Origin: Bacteroidota bacterium
Lineage (GTDB): Bacteria > Bacteroidota > Bacteroidia > Chitinophagales > Chitinophagaceae
Direction of reading: 5' to 3'
DNA length: 64,000 nt
Assembly: GCA_018267965.1 (NCBI GenBank)
Contig: JAFDXK010000005.1
Span: forward strand, 496,001-560,000
Part shown: positions 46,518 through 54,854 of the stretch, piece by piece
How the letters are laid out: the number at the start of each line of letters is the position of its first letter
Numbering within the stretch: the first letter of the stretch is position 1
The notes under the pieces: model-generated
Told to the model about the DNA's origin: nothing
Seen by the model: the letters and a program-made list of their open reading frames with translations, nothing else
Databases searched by the model: none
Made by a program: the position numbers and the translations under genes

Positions 46518-47696
46518 CTATTCATCGTCACCTTTCAGTATTCTACCAACAGTAGTTTTACTGATACCTGCTTCTACGGCTATATCTCTATAACTCCAAT
46601 CAGGGTTCTCTTCTGCTAATCTTCTCACCATTTCTTCTACAGCCTCCCTGCTCCGCTCCTTCGCATCTTTCAGGTGTTCGTGTTCTTTGCCGTAGCCAGT
46701 GTGGGTAAACTGTAAAAAATTATGCGGCTTCTCTATGCGGCAGAGGCATACGTTGTTGCTGTCGTACACTACTTCGGTGTTGCGTGCTTTTATCTGTTTC
46801 AGGTAGCGCATACTTTTATCGCAGTTGCTTTCGCCTATGCAAAAACTACTGTCGCAAAAATTAATGAGTGCCTTGCTGCCCTGCAGGTCGTTGCGGTTCA
46901 TGGCTTTGGTGCCATCGCGTTTGGGTGTGTGTGCCAGTGCCAGTATGCTCAGGTTATATCTCAGCTTCAGGGCTTTCAGTTCCTTCATCAGCGGCATGGC
47001 ATCGGCGGCACGTTCGGTTTCGCTGCGCAGGTAGGTCAGGTTGTCTATCACCAGTATGCGTGCGCCCGTGTCGGTTACGGTCTTCTCCAGCGAGTAACTG
47101 AGGTATTCCTCAAACGTGGGGTATCGTGCGGGTATATCGGCATCGGGGTTTATCTCTGCGCGGTGCATATTGGGGCTAAAGGCGTAGTGCTGTGTATAGT
47201 TGCGGCTGTAGCGTGCTTCAAACTGTTTGTCAAACAATTCAAAATCAAAATACACCACTTTCTGTGCGCGGGCATCTAATTTAAAACCGGGTATGTGCAC
47301 CCCACGGCTGATGCTGTCGGCTATCTGCACAGCCAGGATGCTTTTGCCCGTGTTGGTGTCTGCAAACAATATGCAGAGTTCTCCTTCGTGCCAAAACTCG
47401 CTGAAGAGCATTTGAGGCACGGGGCGCATGGCGGCCTGTTGCAGCCAGTCGTTGCCGGGCATAACGGTAAATAGCCCTTTGGTGCTGTCGAACTGTTTGA
47501 AGGCAAGGTCCATCACGTCTATAGGTTCGGTGGGCTTGGATGGCAGCCCGTCGTTCATGTCTGCCCCATCGGGGATGTTAACGGTGACCATTGGCTTTGC
47601 TTGCTTGCCATTAGTGAGAGACGCATATATCTCCGGGGTTGCGGGTATTGCTTTAGACCAGTCTATCCATTCGTTGGATTTGTTTTGATGTTCCAT
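46518..47696 (-). CDS. RecA-like AAA ATPase (RepA type) with C-terminal HTH
   Basis: 392 aa. Walker A ADTNTGKS (112-119) follows GELCILF, Walker B is in ARILVIDNLTYL, and a later LSILALAHTPKRD block is the RepA/DnaB-like motif region. The C terminus has a resolvase/Fis-like helix-turn-helix (YRDIAVEAGISKTTVGRILKGD). Plasmid RepA helicases and integrated-element ATPases share this build. The N-terminal ~95 residues are unassigned. An inverted repeat upstream (47738-47773) may be its operator. Marks the island as element-derived. Confidence 0.85.
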   Translation of the reverse strand: MEHQNKSNEWIDWSKAIPATPEIYASLTNGKQAKPMVTVNIPDGADMNDGLPSKPTEPIDVMDLAFKQFDSTKGLFTVMPGNDWLQQAAMRPVPQMLFSEFWHEGELCILFADTNTGKSILAVQIADSISRGVHIPGFKLDARAQKVVYFDFELFDKQFEARYSRNYTQHYAFSPNMHRAEINPDADIPARYPTFEEYLSYSLEKTVTDTGARILVIDNLTYLRSETERAADAMPLMKELKALKLRYNLSILALAHTPKRDGTKAMNRNDLQGSKALINFCDSSFCIGESNCDKSMRYLKQIKARNTEVVYDSNNVCLCRIEKPHNFLQFTHTGYGKEHEHLKDAKERSREAVEEMVRRLAEENPDWSYRDIAVEAGISKTTVGRILKGDDE

Positions 47697-47737
47697 GATG
47701 ATATTAGTGTTTATTTGGTAACGTGTTTTTTATAACA

Positions 47738-47773
47738 AACAAACAGCAAATGGTGTGATTGTTACTGTTTGTT
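47738..47773. promoter_or_regulatory. Inverted repeat upstream of AAA ATPase gene
   Basis: AACAAACAG (47738-47746) and CTGTTTGTT (47765-47773), 18-base spacer, 42 to 77 bases upstream of the start. Candidate autoregulatory site or iteron-like element. Confidence 0.45.
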
Positions 47774-47845
47774 ATTTTGCAATATTAAATAGTATTTTGT
47801 TATTAATAAAATTTATTTTATACAGATGTGCAAAAGCCTTCCATG

Positions 47846-47895
47846 TCGTCATTGCGAGTGAGTTTCTGTTCCACAGAAACGAGTGTGGCAATCTC
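47846..47895 (+). repeat. Palindromic repeat copy 5 (left end of cassette 2)
   Basis: TCGTCATTGCGAG, inner hairpin GTTTCTGT-TCC-ACAGAAAC (47862-47880), then GTGTGGCAATCTC and the tail ATGAGTA. 25 bases before the GIY-YIG gene. Confidence 0.9.
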
Positions 47896-47920
47896 AAGAA
47901 ATGAGTATTATATTTAACGT

Positions 47921-48217
47921 ATGTATAAAGGTGGCGCAGTATATATCATGTCTTCTCCGAACAGAGGCACATTATATATTGGTGTTACATCTGATTTAAG
48001 CGGACGTGCGTGGGAGCATAAAAACAAAATCTACCCCGACAGCTTTACCGCGAAATATAATTGCGTAGTACTGGTTTACTTTAAATATTTTGAAGGTATA
48101 GAAGAAGCTATTGAAGAAGAGAAAAGACTAAAAAAGGCAAACAGAGCGTATAAAGAATCATTAATAGATAGTATGAATCCTAACTGGAATGACCTTTATG
48201 ACATTATTGAACTATGA
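47921..48217 (+). CDS. GIY-YIG single-domain nuclease
   Basis: 98 aa, just the nuclease domain. VYI (7-9) and LYIG (18-21) are the GIY and YIG strands. R29 and H33 in SGRAWEHK and E67 in AIEEEKR are the usual catalytic positions. NPNWNDL ends the domain. Same size as YhbQ-type proteins, with no DNA-binding extension. Repeat copy 5 lies 25 bases upstream, and inverted copy 6 lies 19 bases downstream. The stop codon is inside a 7-base tandem repeat (GAACTAT, 48209-48229). It may act on the repeats' hairpins (inference). Confidence 0.9.
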   Translation: MYKGGAVYIMSSPNRGTLYIGVTSDLSGRAWEHKNKIYPDSFTAKYNCVVLVYFKYFEGIEEAIEEEKRLKKANRAYKESLIDSMNPNWNDLYDIIEL

Positions 48218-48229
48218 ACTATGAACTGT
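48209..48229 (+). repeat. 7-base tandem repeat
   Basis: GAACTAT twice and GAACTGT once, containing the GIY-YIG stop codon. Confidence 0.8.
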
Positions 48230-48236
48230 ATTTCGT

Positions 48237-48289
48237 GAGATTACCACACTTCGTATTTATGAGATAAATACTACGTTCGTAATGACGAG
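48237..48289 (-). repeat. Palindromic repeat copy 6, inverted (right end of cassette 2)
   Basis: GAGATTACCACAC, inner hairpin GTATTTAT-GAG-ATAAATAC (48253-48271), then CGTAATGACGAG. Inner stem identical to copy 2. Confidence 0.9.
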
Positions 48290-48310
48290 AGAAAGAGAGA
48301 GAGAGAGAGA
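48287..48310. repeat. Second GA microsatellite
   Basis: GA run with one interruption, beginning in the terminal CGAG of repeat copy 6. Confidence 0.92.
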
Positions 48311-48445
48311 TTCGCAAATACCTTACCTGTTTTTTAACAATTACTTATATGCCTTTAAGAATGCTTTATGTTAAAGTAGTTTTAAAGGGCTATGGGCTGG
48401 CTTTTTCATGGTTTAATTTTGGGTAGTTAACCAAATCTATAGTAT

Positions 48446-49000
48446 ATGAAAAAGATGATTTTAATGTTAGCGGCTTCGGTTACAGTTTTCTCGGCGTGTA
48501 ACAATGCAAAGCAAGAAGCAGAAGCAAAGCAACACACTATCGACTCGATGAAATATGCGATGGAAAAACAACGTATTATAGACTCTGTGCAACAGGCGGC
48601 AGCCCTTACCCTTCCCGTTAATGATGTAAATGAAAACTATGCTACTACCAATCAGGCGGTGGCCTCTGCACCACGCAGGCATAGCAGTCATCATTCAGGC
48701 GGTGGTGGCAATACTACCAACAACTATTACAACAACGGTCGCGCTACGGCACAAGCACCTGCTACTACAACACAGCAGGCAGCGCCTCAGAAGAAACGCT
48801 GGAGCAGTACTGCCACAGGTGCATTGATAGGTACCGGTGTAGGTGCCCTTACAGGTGCGTTGGTAGATAAACGCAAAGGCGAGGGTGCCATCATAGGTGG
48901 TTTATCGGGTGCTGCAGTGGGTGCAGGTACGGGTGCCATTATAGATGCTAACAGAAAGAAGAAAGAACAAAGGCAACAACAGCAGCAACAGCAGCAATAG
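48446..49000 (+). CDS. Glycine-zipper lipoprotein with poly-Gln tail
   Basis: 184 aa. Signal peptide and lipobox VFSAC (Cys18). A helical region, then a disordered Ser/His/Gly/Asn/Gln linker, then a glycine zipper (ALIGTGVGALTGALVDKRKGEGAIIGGLSGAAVGAGTGAII) that can insert in membranes. Ends in KKKEQRQ and eight or more Gln, encoded by CAA/CAG repeats that may vary in length. Glycine-zipper lipoproteins often affect outer-membrane integrity; specific role unknown. Confidence 0.82.
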   Translation: MKKMILMLAASVTVFSACNNAKQEAEAKQHTIDSMKYAMEKQRIIDSVQQAAALTLPVNDVNENYATTNQAVASAPRRHSSHHSGGGGNTTNNYYNNGRATAQAPATTTQQAAPQKKRWSSTATGALIGTGVGALTGALVDKRKGEGAIIGGLSGAAVGAGTGAIIDANRKKKEQRQQQQQQQQ

Positions 49001-49020
49001 TAACGAATAAGAGAGAGTAT

Positions 49021-49052
49021 AAAGCAGGAGCCCGTAAGTTCCTGCTTTTTTA
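49021..49052 (+). terminator. Intrinsic terminator
   Basis: AAAGCAGGA pairs with TCCTGCTTT, followed by TTTAT. Confidence 0.82.
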
Positions 49053-49117
49053 TCGGGTGAATATTTCACCCGAATATTACCCCGCAGGCAACGCCATTGT
49101 CAGCGTATCTTTATGCT

Positions 49118-49948
49118 ATGAAAACAAGGTTATTCATTCTTGCCATACTTATAGCCAACAGCGTATTCAGCCAAACCAAACCATTTGTACTGGGTGTAAC
49201 GGAAACCATTGCCTCCAAGACGCTGAAGGAAAAACGCACCATTAACATCTACCTGCCCGATGGTTATAAAAAGAATGATACCACACACTACCCTGTTATC
49301 TATTTATTGGATGGGGGTGCCGATGAAGATTTTATTCATGTAGTGGGTTTGGTGCAGTTCAATACATTCGACTGGGTGCATCGTATTCCCAAATCCATTG
49401 TAGTGGGCATAGCGAATACAGACCGCAAGCGCGATATGCTTTTCCCTACCAGCATTGCCAAAAACAAAGAAGAATATCCCACTTCGGGACATTCAGACAA
49501 ATTCATTGCGTTTATAGAGAAAGAGTTGCAACCCTACATAGCAAGCCATTACAAAACCAACAACGACAAAACCATCATCGGCGAATCGGCAGGTGGTTTA
49601 CTGGCAACAGAAATATTGCTGAAACATACTTCCATGTTCAACAGGTATATCATCATCAGCCCTAGTGTTTGGTGGGATAATGGCTCCATCTTAAAACAAT
49701 CGCTGTCGATGTTAGCGCAAGACACCTTGTTAAAAGGAATATACATTGGTGTAGGCAAAGAAGGGCTGACACCAGGGGCCAATCCACTCATTCAGGAAGA
49801 AGTAGTACAAGAATTATACAACGAAATAAAAGGTGTAAATAAACATGCTATAACCAGCTATGAGTACCTGCCGCAGGAAACACACGCCACCATAGGACAT
49901 ATTGCTTTGTTCCACGCATTCAGGCTGTTGTATCCGGAGAGGGAGTAG
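49118..49948 (+). CDS. Secreted alpha/beta-hydrolase (esterase D/Fes family)
   Basis: 276 aa from ATG 49118 (MKTRLFILAILIANSVFSQ, signal peptide). The start at 49097 would extend it by 7 residues. The nucleophile elbow GESAGG carries the catalytic Ser. TINIYLPDGYKKNDTTHYPVIYLLDGG is the PF00756 pattern shared by ferric-enterobactin esterases and esterase D. Asp and His complete the triad (YLPQETHATIGH has the His). Periplasmic esterase; substrate unknown. -7-like box TATCTTTA at about 49106. Confidence 0.88.
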   Translation: MKTRLFILAILIANSVFSQTKPFVLGVTETIASKTLKEKRTINIYLPDGYKKNDTTHYPVIYLLDGGADEDFIHVVGLVQFNTFDWVHRIPKSIVVGIANTDRKRDMLFPTSIAKNKEEYPTSGHSDKFIAFIEKELQPYIASHYKTNNDKTIIGESAGGLLATEILLKHTSMFNRYIIISPSVWWDNGSILKQSLSMLAQDTLLKGIYIGVGKEGLTPGANPLIQEEVVQELYNEIKGVNKHAITSYEYLPQETHATIGHIALFHAFRLLYPERE

Positions 49949-49957
49949 TTATACTCG

Positions 49958-50006
49958 CGTCATTGCGAGGGAGTTTCTGTCTTACAGAAACGGACAAAGC
50001 AATCTC
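49958..50006 (+). repeat. Palindromic repeat copy 7
   Basis: CGTCATTGCGAGG, inner hairpin GTTTCTGT-CTT-ACAGAAAC (49973-49991, same stem as copy 5), then AAAGCAATCTC. It lies alone, and the following sequence leads into the promoter of the next gene. Confidence 0.88.
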
Positions 50007-50019
50007 GGGAAAATACATT

Positions 50020-50027
50020 TAACTTTA
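50020..50027 (+). promoter_or_regulatory. -7 promoter box (TAACTTTA)
   Basis: 18 bases before the ATG at 50046, 14 bases past repeat copy 7, so the repeat may carry or abut the promoter. Confidence 0.5.
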
Positions 50028-50045
50028 TAGTTGGTTCACACCCTT

Positions 50046-50543
50046 ATGAAAAAAAACCTCTTTATATATTTAAGTAGTTTTTTTATCTGCTTTTATACAG
50101 GCTGTTGTTCTTCATCTCCGAAAATGGATTTAAGCTCTTCTGATACAAATCAGCAGCACAAAAAAATTGATGAGTTATTAGTAGGTTGCAGCTGGTCCAA
50201 TGGTTCAGCAAAAAGCAAAAAAGTAAATCTTGCTTTTCTGAATGACCCCTACAATATCACTAAAAACGATAGGCTGGTAGTACTTTTTGACACTATTATT
50301 ATCTATGATGGCTTATACAATTCTTATAATAAAGCTTACGTTCCTGAATCATTCGCAAATAAATATGTTCAGCTAAGGTTTATGATATACAGTAACGGTA
50401 CTACGTATTCTTTTTCCAATATGCAATTAGTGAAATGGCATCCGGAGAATGACATGATTCAGATTGTATATGCCACTCCTCCTAGCCAGAGTTTTATGCC
50501 CTTTGATGTCATTTTCAGTACTCTCTCAGATTATGCAGAGTAG
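50046..50543 (+). CDS. Hypothetical lipoprotein
   Basis: 165 aa from ATG 50046 (MKKNLFIYLSSFFICFYTGCC, lipobox YTGC). The upstream ATG at 50031 would add five residues and is less likely. The body is beta-rich with no motif I recognise (SWSNGSAKSKKVNLAFLNDPYNITKNDRLVVLFDTIIIYDG). Confidence 0.7.
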   Translation: MKKNLFIYLSSFFICFYTGCCSSSPKMDLSSSDTNQQHKKIDELLVGCSWSNGSAKSKKVNLAFLNDPYNITKNDRLVVLFDTIIIYDGLYNSYNKAYVPESFANKYVQLRFMIYSNGTTYSFSNMQLVKWHPENDMIQIVYATPPSQSFMPFDVIFSTLSDYAE

Positions 50544-50646
50544 TATAAATTTTATGTAACTCGGGGAAAGCTTATTACATACTCCCCCCAGCTTTCCTTT
50601 TTGTACCTACGCTTATAAATAATATCTTAGGGAATATTTTCAAGGC

Positions 50647-52338
50647 ATGGCCAAACAGCAAAAAACAGCAGCACAAGACACTACTACCAAAAGCCCGATA
50701 AACAATATCTGGATATGGATAGTTGCCATTGTGTTATTCACGCTTGCCTGCTATGCACCTGTCTTCTCCGACCAGAAAGAATTTACCAACTGGGATGATG
50801 ACCAATACGTAACCGACCAGCCCCTGGTAAAATCAACAGACGGCGAAACCATCAGCGAATTATTCAAACCATCTACAGCCGTGATGCTCAACTATCACCC
50901 GCTGACGATGCTCACCCTCGCTTGGGATTATGAAAAAGGATATGACGAAGCTACCAACACGGTAAGCATTGCCCCGTTTATAAAAACTAACATCATACTG
51001 CACCTGCTGAATGTGGCACTGGTGTTCCTGTTAGTATACAGGTTGGGTAAGAAAAAGATATGGACTGCTGGTGTTGCTGCATTATTATTCGGCATTCACC
51101 CCATGCACGTAGAAAGTGTGGCGTGGATATCAGAGCGTAAGGATGTATTGTATTGTTTCTTCTTTTTGCTGAGTTGCCTCGCTTACCTGCGTTATCTTGA
51201 CAAGCAAAAAACATTATGGTTAGGCATCACCTTTGTATTGTTTGTGGCATCATGCCTTAGCAAGGCTATGGCTGTACCTTTACCACTTGTACTCTTATTA
51301 ATAGATTATCTCGAGAAAAGAAAAATAACCGCTAAAGTACTGGCAGAGAAATTACCCTTCCTCGTCGTGTCTGTATGGATAGGTATTACTGCTGTGCACG
51401 TACAGGCAGGTGCGTTAGAAGGTATGCAGGATGTTACCTTCCTGCAACGTATCCTCTATGCTGCTTATGGCTTTACTATGTATTGGGTGAAGCTCATTGC
51501 ACCCATACAGCTCTCTGCTTTCTATCCTTACCCTGTGGGTGGCGTGCCGGGCTATTATTACCTCACAGCAATCATCGCATTAGCTATTATCATTACTCCT
51601 ATTATCATCTACCTACGCAAAAAAGATGAAGGGTCATCCATCACATTGTTTAGTGTGTTGTTCTTTGCTGCAATGACAGGTTTGGTGTTGCAGTTTGTAT
51701 CTGTAGGTCAGGCACTGATGGCAGACCGATATAGCTATGTATCATATATAGGGCCGTTGTTTATTGCAGGTAGTGTATTGAATAACGGCATTGATAATCC
51801 TAAGTTTAAAAATATAGCGATAGGCATTATAGCTGTATTCGTAATAGCATTTGCTGCACTCACATACAACCGCATACAGGTTTGGGAAAACAGCAAAACA
51901 CTATGGACAGATGTTATCGCTCAATACCCTTATCAGCTGAAAGACAACAATGGCAAAACCGAAGTAACACAATATGGTGTAAAGACCGCTTACAAAAACC
52001 TGGGCGAGTATTATGCAGACCATCAGCAGTTTGATAGTGCCTATCATTATTATGATATACTGGTAAGGTCAGGCAGCACAGATGCAGAGGTATGGAGCAA
52101 CATCGGCAACCTGCATTTTCTCAAAAAACAAATACCCGAAGCACTCGCTGCTTTTGACAAGGCCATTGCACTCAACCCGAAAAACGAAGACAACTACCTG
52201 AAACGCGGACTGATATATATGCAGGAAGGCAAAAACACCGAAACCATTGCCGAAATGGATAAGATATTGAAACTGAACCCGCAGAACGAGCAGGCAAAAG
52301 CCATCAAACAAAGGTGTCTGTCACAAATACCTAAATAA
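50647..52338 (+). CDS. Membrane protein with C-terminal TPR repeats (TMTC-like)
   Basis: 563 aa. About eleven or twelve transmembrane helices (residues ~20-415) followed by three or so TPRs (430-560: AYKNLGEYYADHQQFDSAYHYYD; AEVWSNIGNLHFLKKQIPEALAAFDKAIALNP; LKRGLIYMQEGKNTE). The HPMHVESVAWISERKDVLYCFFFLLSCLAYLRY motif and VFSDQKEFTNWDDDQYV loop are typical of the TMTC/GT-C-like O-mannosyltransferase family, so a glycosyltransferase on the outer face of the inner membrane is likely; Bacteroidota do O-glycosylate proteins. Alternative: an inactive scaffold. Confidence 0.85.
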   Translation: MAKQQKTAAQDTTTKSPINNIWIWIVAIVLFTLACYAPVFSDQKEFTNWDDDQYVTDQPLVKSTDGETISELFKPSTAVMLNYHPLTMLTLAWDYEKGYDEATNTVSIAPFIKTNIILHLLNVALVFLLVYRLGKKKIWTAGVAALLFGIHPMHVESVAWISERKDVLYCFFFLLSCLAYLRYLDKQKTLWLGITFVLFVASCLSKAMAVPLPLVLLLIDYLEKRKITAKVLAEKLPFLVVSVWIGITAVHVQAGALEGMQDVTFLQRILYAAYGFTMYWVKLIAPIQLSAFYPYPVGGVPGYYYLTAIIALAIIITPIIIYLRKKDEGSSITLFSVLFFAAMTGLVLQFVSVGQALMADRYSYVSYIGPLFIAGSVLNNGIDNPKFKNIAIGIIAVFVIAFAALTYNRIQVWENSKTLWTDVIAQYPYQLKDNNGKTEVTQYGVKTAYKNLGEYYADHQQFDSAYHYYDILVRSGSTDAEVWSNIGNLHFLKKQIPEALAAFDKAIALNPKNEDNYLKRGLIYMQEGKNTETIAEMDKILKLNPQNEQAKAIKQRCLSQIPK

Positions 52339-52396
52339 GGGGGATAGCTTTTCAGCAAAACTTGAATATTTTTATTGTTTCCAAACCAACCAGATA

Positions 52397-53929
52397 ATGA
52401 AAAAGCTCATTCCATTTGTATTAGTTGCCGCTGCATTGACTGTTACTGCTTTCAAAGTAGATGACCCTGATTTGAGGGTGATTACACGCATCAAGCAGGA
52501 AGGTTTCAACAATTCAAAAGTGATGAATACACTTTTCGAAATGACGGATGTGAACGGGCCGAGACTCACAGGCTCTGCAGGTATGAAGAGCGCTGAAGAA
52601 TGGGCAAAGAATAAATTCACCGAATGGGGTTTGGAAAATGTGCACATCGAATCGTGGGGAGGATTTGGTAAGGGATGGGAAATACAAAAATGCTATGTAG
52701 CTATGACGGCTCCTTACTATCAATCATTGATAGCTGTGCCTAAAGCATGGACACCTGGCACCAATGGCATGATTAGCAGCGAAGCGGTATTGGTAAAAAC
52801 AGACAGCCTCAGCAAATACAAAGGCAAACTGCGCGGTAAGATAGTAGTGTTGGCTACAGGCGAGGCTTATGATTATGTACTCGGCTTTAAAGCAGATGCT
52901 ACCAGATTGACGGATGAAGATTTACAAAAACTAACTGTTGACCCGCACGTAAGTGATGCAGACAATGCACGCAACCGTGGTGGTGGCGGACGACCTTTTG
53001 TTTCTCGTCAAAAAGTAGATTCATTCCTGATGGCAGAAGGTGTAGCTGCTGTGGTAGGTATGCGCCGTGGCAATATGGGTACGGTGTTTACCAGCAATGG
53101 AGCCAGCCGTGCATGGGATGCAAAGCCAGTATTACCCGAACTGGAAATGGGAACAGAACATATCTACAGGTTGGAAAGATTATTGGATGCAGGCAAGAAG
53201 GTGAACCTGGAAATGGATATCAAAACCAGCTTCTCTATGGCAGATTCTACTGAGTACAATGTAGTAGCAGAAATACCGGGTACAGACAAAAACCTGAAAG
53301 ATGAATTGGTGATCATCGGCGCACACATGGATTCATGGCATGCGGCTACCGGCACTACCGACAATGCAACAGGTAGCGCCGTTATGATGGAAGCTATGAG
53401 GATATTGAAAACCATGAAGATAAAACCACGCCGCACTATACGTATTGTTTTATGGAGTGGTGAAGAACAAGGCTTACTGGGTTCTAGAGGTTATGTAAAA
53501 AAACACTTTGCAGACAGAAAGACCATGAAGCTGAAACCCGACCACGAGTTGGTATCGGCATACTACAACCTTGATAACGGTGCAGGTAAAATTCGTGGCA
53601 TCTATATGCAAAGCAATGATGCTGTGCGCCCTATATTCGAGGCCTGGTTAGCACCGTTTAAAGATTTAGGTGCTACTACAGTTACACTGCGCAACACTGG
53701 TTCTACAGACCATATATCTTTTGACGAGGTAGGCATACCTGGCTTCCAGTTTATACAAGACCCGTTGGAGTATGGCTCACGTACACACCATACTAACATG
53801 GATACCTACGACAGGGTGAACCCGAATGATATGATGCAGGCTTCTGTTATCATTGCTTCGTTTGTGTATAATACTGCCATGCGCGATGAAATGATACCAA
53901 GAAAACCTATGCCGAAGAAGCAGAATTAA
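52397..53929 (+). CDS. M28 family peptidase
   Basis: 510 aa with a signal peptide (residues 1-19). Propeptide-like N terminus, a PA-domain insertion (GKIVVLATGEAYDYV ... VAAVVGMRRGNMGTVFTSNG), and the M28 zinc site: HMDSWHAATGTTDNATGSAVMMEA, LWSGEEQGLLGSRGY, YNLDNGAG, then FIQDPLEYGSRTHHTNMDTYDRV. Aminopeptidase of the periplasm or surface; no T9SS tail, so probably periplasmic or lipid-independent. Confidence 0.92.
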   Translation: MKKLIPFVLVAAALTVTAFKVDDPDLRVITRIKQEGFNNSKVMNTLFEMTDVNGPRLTGSAGMKSAEEWAKNKFTEWGLENVHIESWGGFGKGWEIQKCYVAMTAPYYQSLIAVPKAWTPGTNGMISSEAVLVKTDSLSKYKGKLRGKIVVLATGEAYDYVLGFKADATRLTDEDLQKLTVDPHVSDADNARNRGGGGRPFVSRQKVDSFLMAEGVAAVVGMRRGNMGTVFTSNGASRAWDAKPVLPELEMGTEHIYRLERLLDAGKKVNLEMDIKTSFSMADSTEYNVVAEIPGTDKNLKDELVIIGAHMDSWHAATGTTDNATGSAVMMEAMRILKTMKIKPRRTIRIVLWSGEEQGLLGSRGYVKKHFADRKTMKLKPDHELVSAYYNLDNGAGKIRGIYMQSNDAVRPIFEAWLAPFKDLGATTVTLRNTGSTDHISFDEVGIPGFQFIQDPLEYGSRTHHTNMDTYDRVNPNDMMQASVIIASFVYNTAMRDEMIPRKPMPKKQN

Positions 53930-53943
53930 GAAGGATTTTTTCT

Positions 53944-53951
53944 TAACTTTA
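53944..53951 (+). promoter_or_regulatory. -7 promoter box (TAACTTTA)
   Basis: 18 bases before the ATG at 53970. Confidence 0.55.
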
Positions 53952-53969
53952 GTAAACACCTTATAACTT

Positions 53970-54752
53970 ATGAAGTTAAGATATTACCTACCCCTTATTC
54001 TTCTGATATGCTTTGGCATTAACGGCTATTCGCAATCCAAATACCGTTCATCATTACAGGATTACTATTTGCAGCAACAGATAGAAGGCAATTTGTTCTT
54101 CAAAAGGTTGTCGATAGCAGCCTGCAAACATTTTATACCCGGCAATGCGGAATTGCATTTTAACGGCTTTGCAGATTCTACATTCAGGGACTCTACATTT
54201 AAAAGCTCACTACGTTCCAAACAGTCTTATGCTTTTTATATAGGCAGCTATCTCCCTATCAGTATTATCAGCGATAATAGTATGATGGTATTGAATATCG
54301 AACTGATGGGAGCAGTTACCCAGCTTACATACGACAGTGTCAGGTTTTCGAAAAAAACAGCCATCGCCACTTCATTTCAAACGGTAAAAGTGGGCATACC
54401 AGTAAGTATAGAATACAGGCAAGGTGCCGATGTTATGCTCAATAAGAAATCAGGAGCCATGTTCACATTAGGTGCAGGTGGTTTTCTGGGCATCATCAAT
54501 TCAGATGACTACAATCTTATTAAACCATACCGTTTAAATGCCTTTATTAAGGCTGAACTGGGTTTCGTTGCGGTAGTAGCTATCAAAATAAGGGCACAGT
54601 ATTATTTTGGCACAGCACTGTATGCCTATACCGAAGATTACGACCTGGCAGGCCAGCCCAGCCTTACCAAAACAAACTACAAGGGGTCCAGTGGTTTCGA
54701 CTTAGGAGTGGTTCTCATGCCGTTCTCTCTTGGCTGGAACAGGGGCAGGTAA
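53970..54752 (+). CDS. Hypothetical outer-membrane beta-barrel-like protein
   Basis: 260 aa with a signal peptide ending GYSQ. Alternating aromatic and polar beta strands (AFYIGSYLPISIISDNSMMVLNIELMGAVTQL; GAMFTLGAGGFLGIIN; VVAIKIRAQYYFG) suggest a small barrel. It ends GWNRGR without a typical C-terminal Phe. Family not recognised. Confidence 0.7.
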   Translation: MKLRYYLPLILLICFGINGYSQSKYRSSLQDYYLQQQIEGNLFFKRLSIAACKHFIPGNAELHFNGFADSTFRDSTFKSSLRSKQSYAFYIGSYLPISIISDNSMMVLNIELMGAVTQLTYDSVRFSKKTAIATSFQTVKVGIPVSIEYRQGADVMLNKKSGAMFTLGAGGFLGIINSDDYNLIKPYRLNAFIKAELGFVAVVAIKIRAQYYFGTALYAYTEDYDLAGQPSLTKTNYKGSSGFDLGVVLMPFSLGWNRGR

Positions 54753-54854
54753 AACCAATCGCATCCGTACTGGCAGGTAGATGAAAATACACCCCAAATG
54801 GTATAGGTAGCTTGTACACATAAGCAGAATTTTACAGTATCAACATCCATGCTT

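Noticed and set aside
46722-47279. Open frame antisense to the AAA ATPase gene
   Set aside because: No motif; the opposite strand has Walker and HTH motifs.
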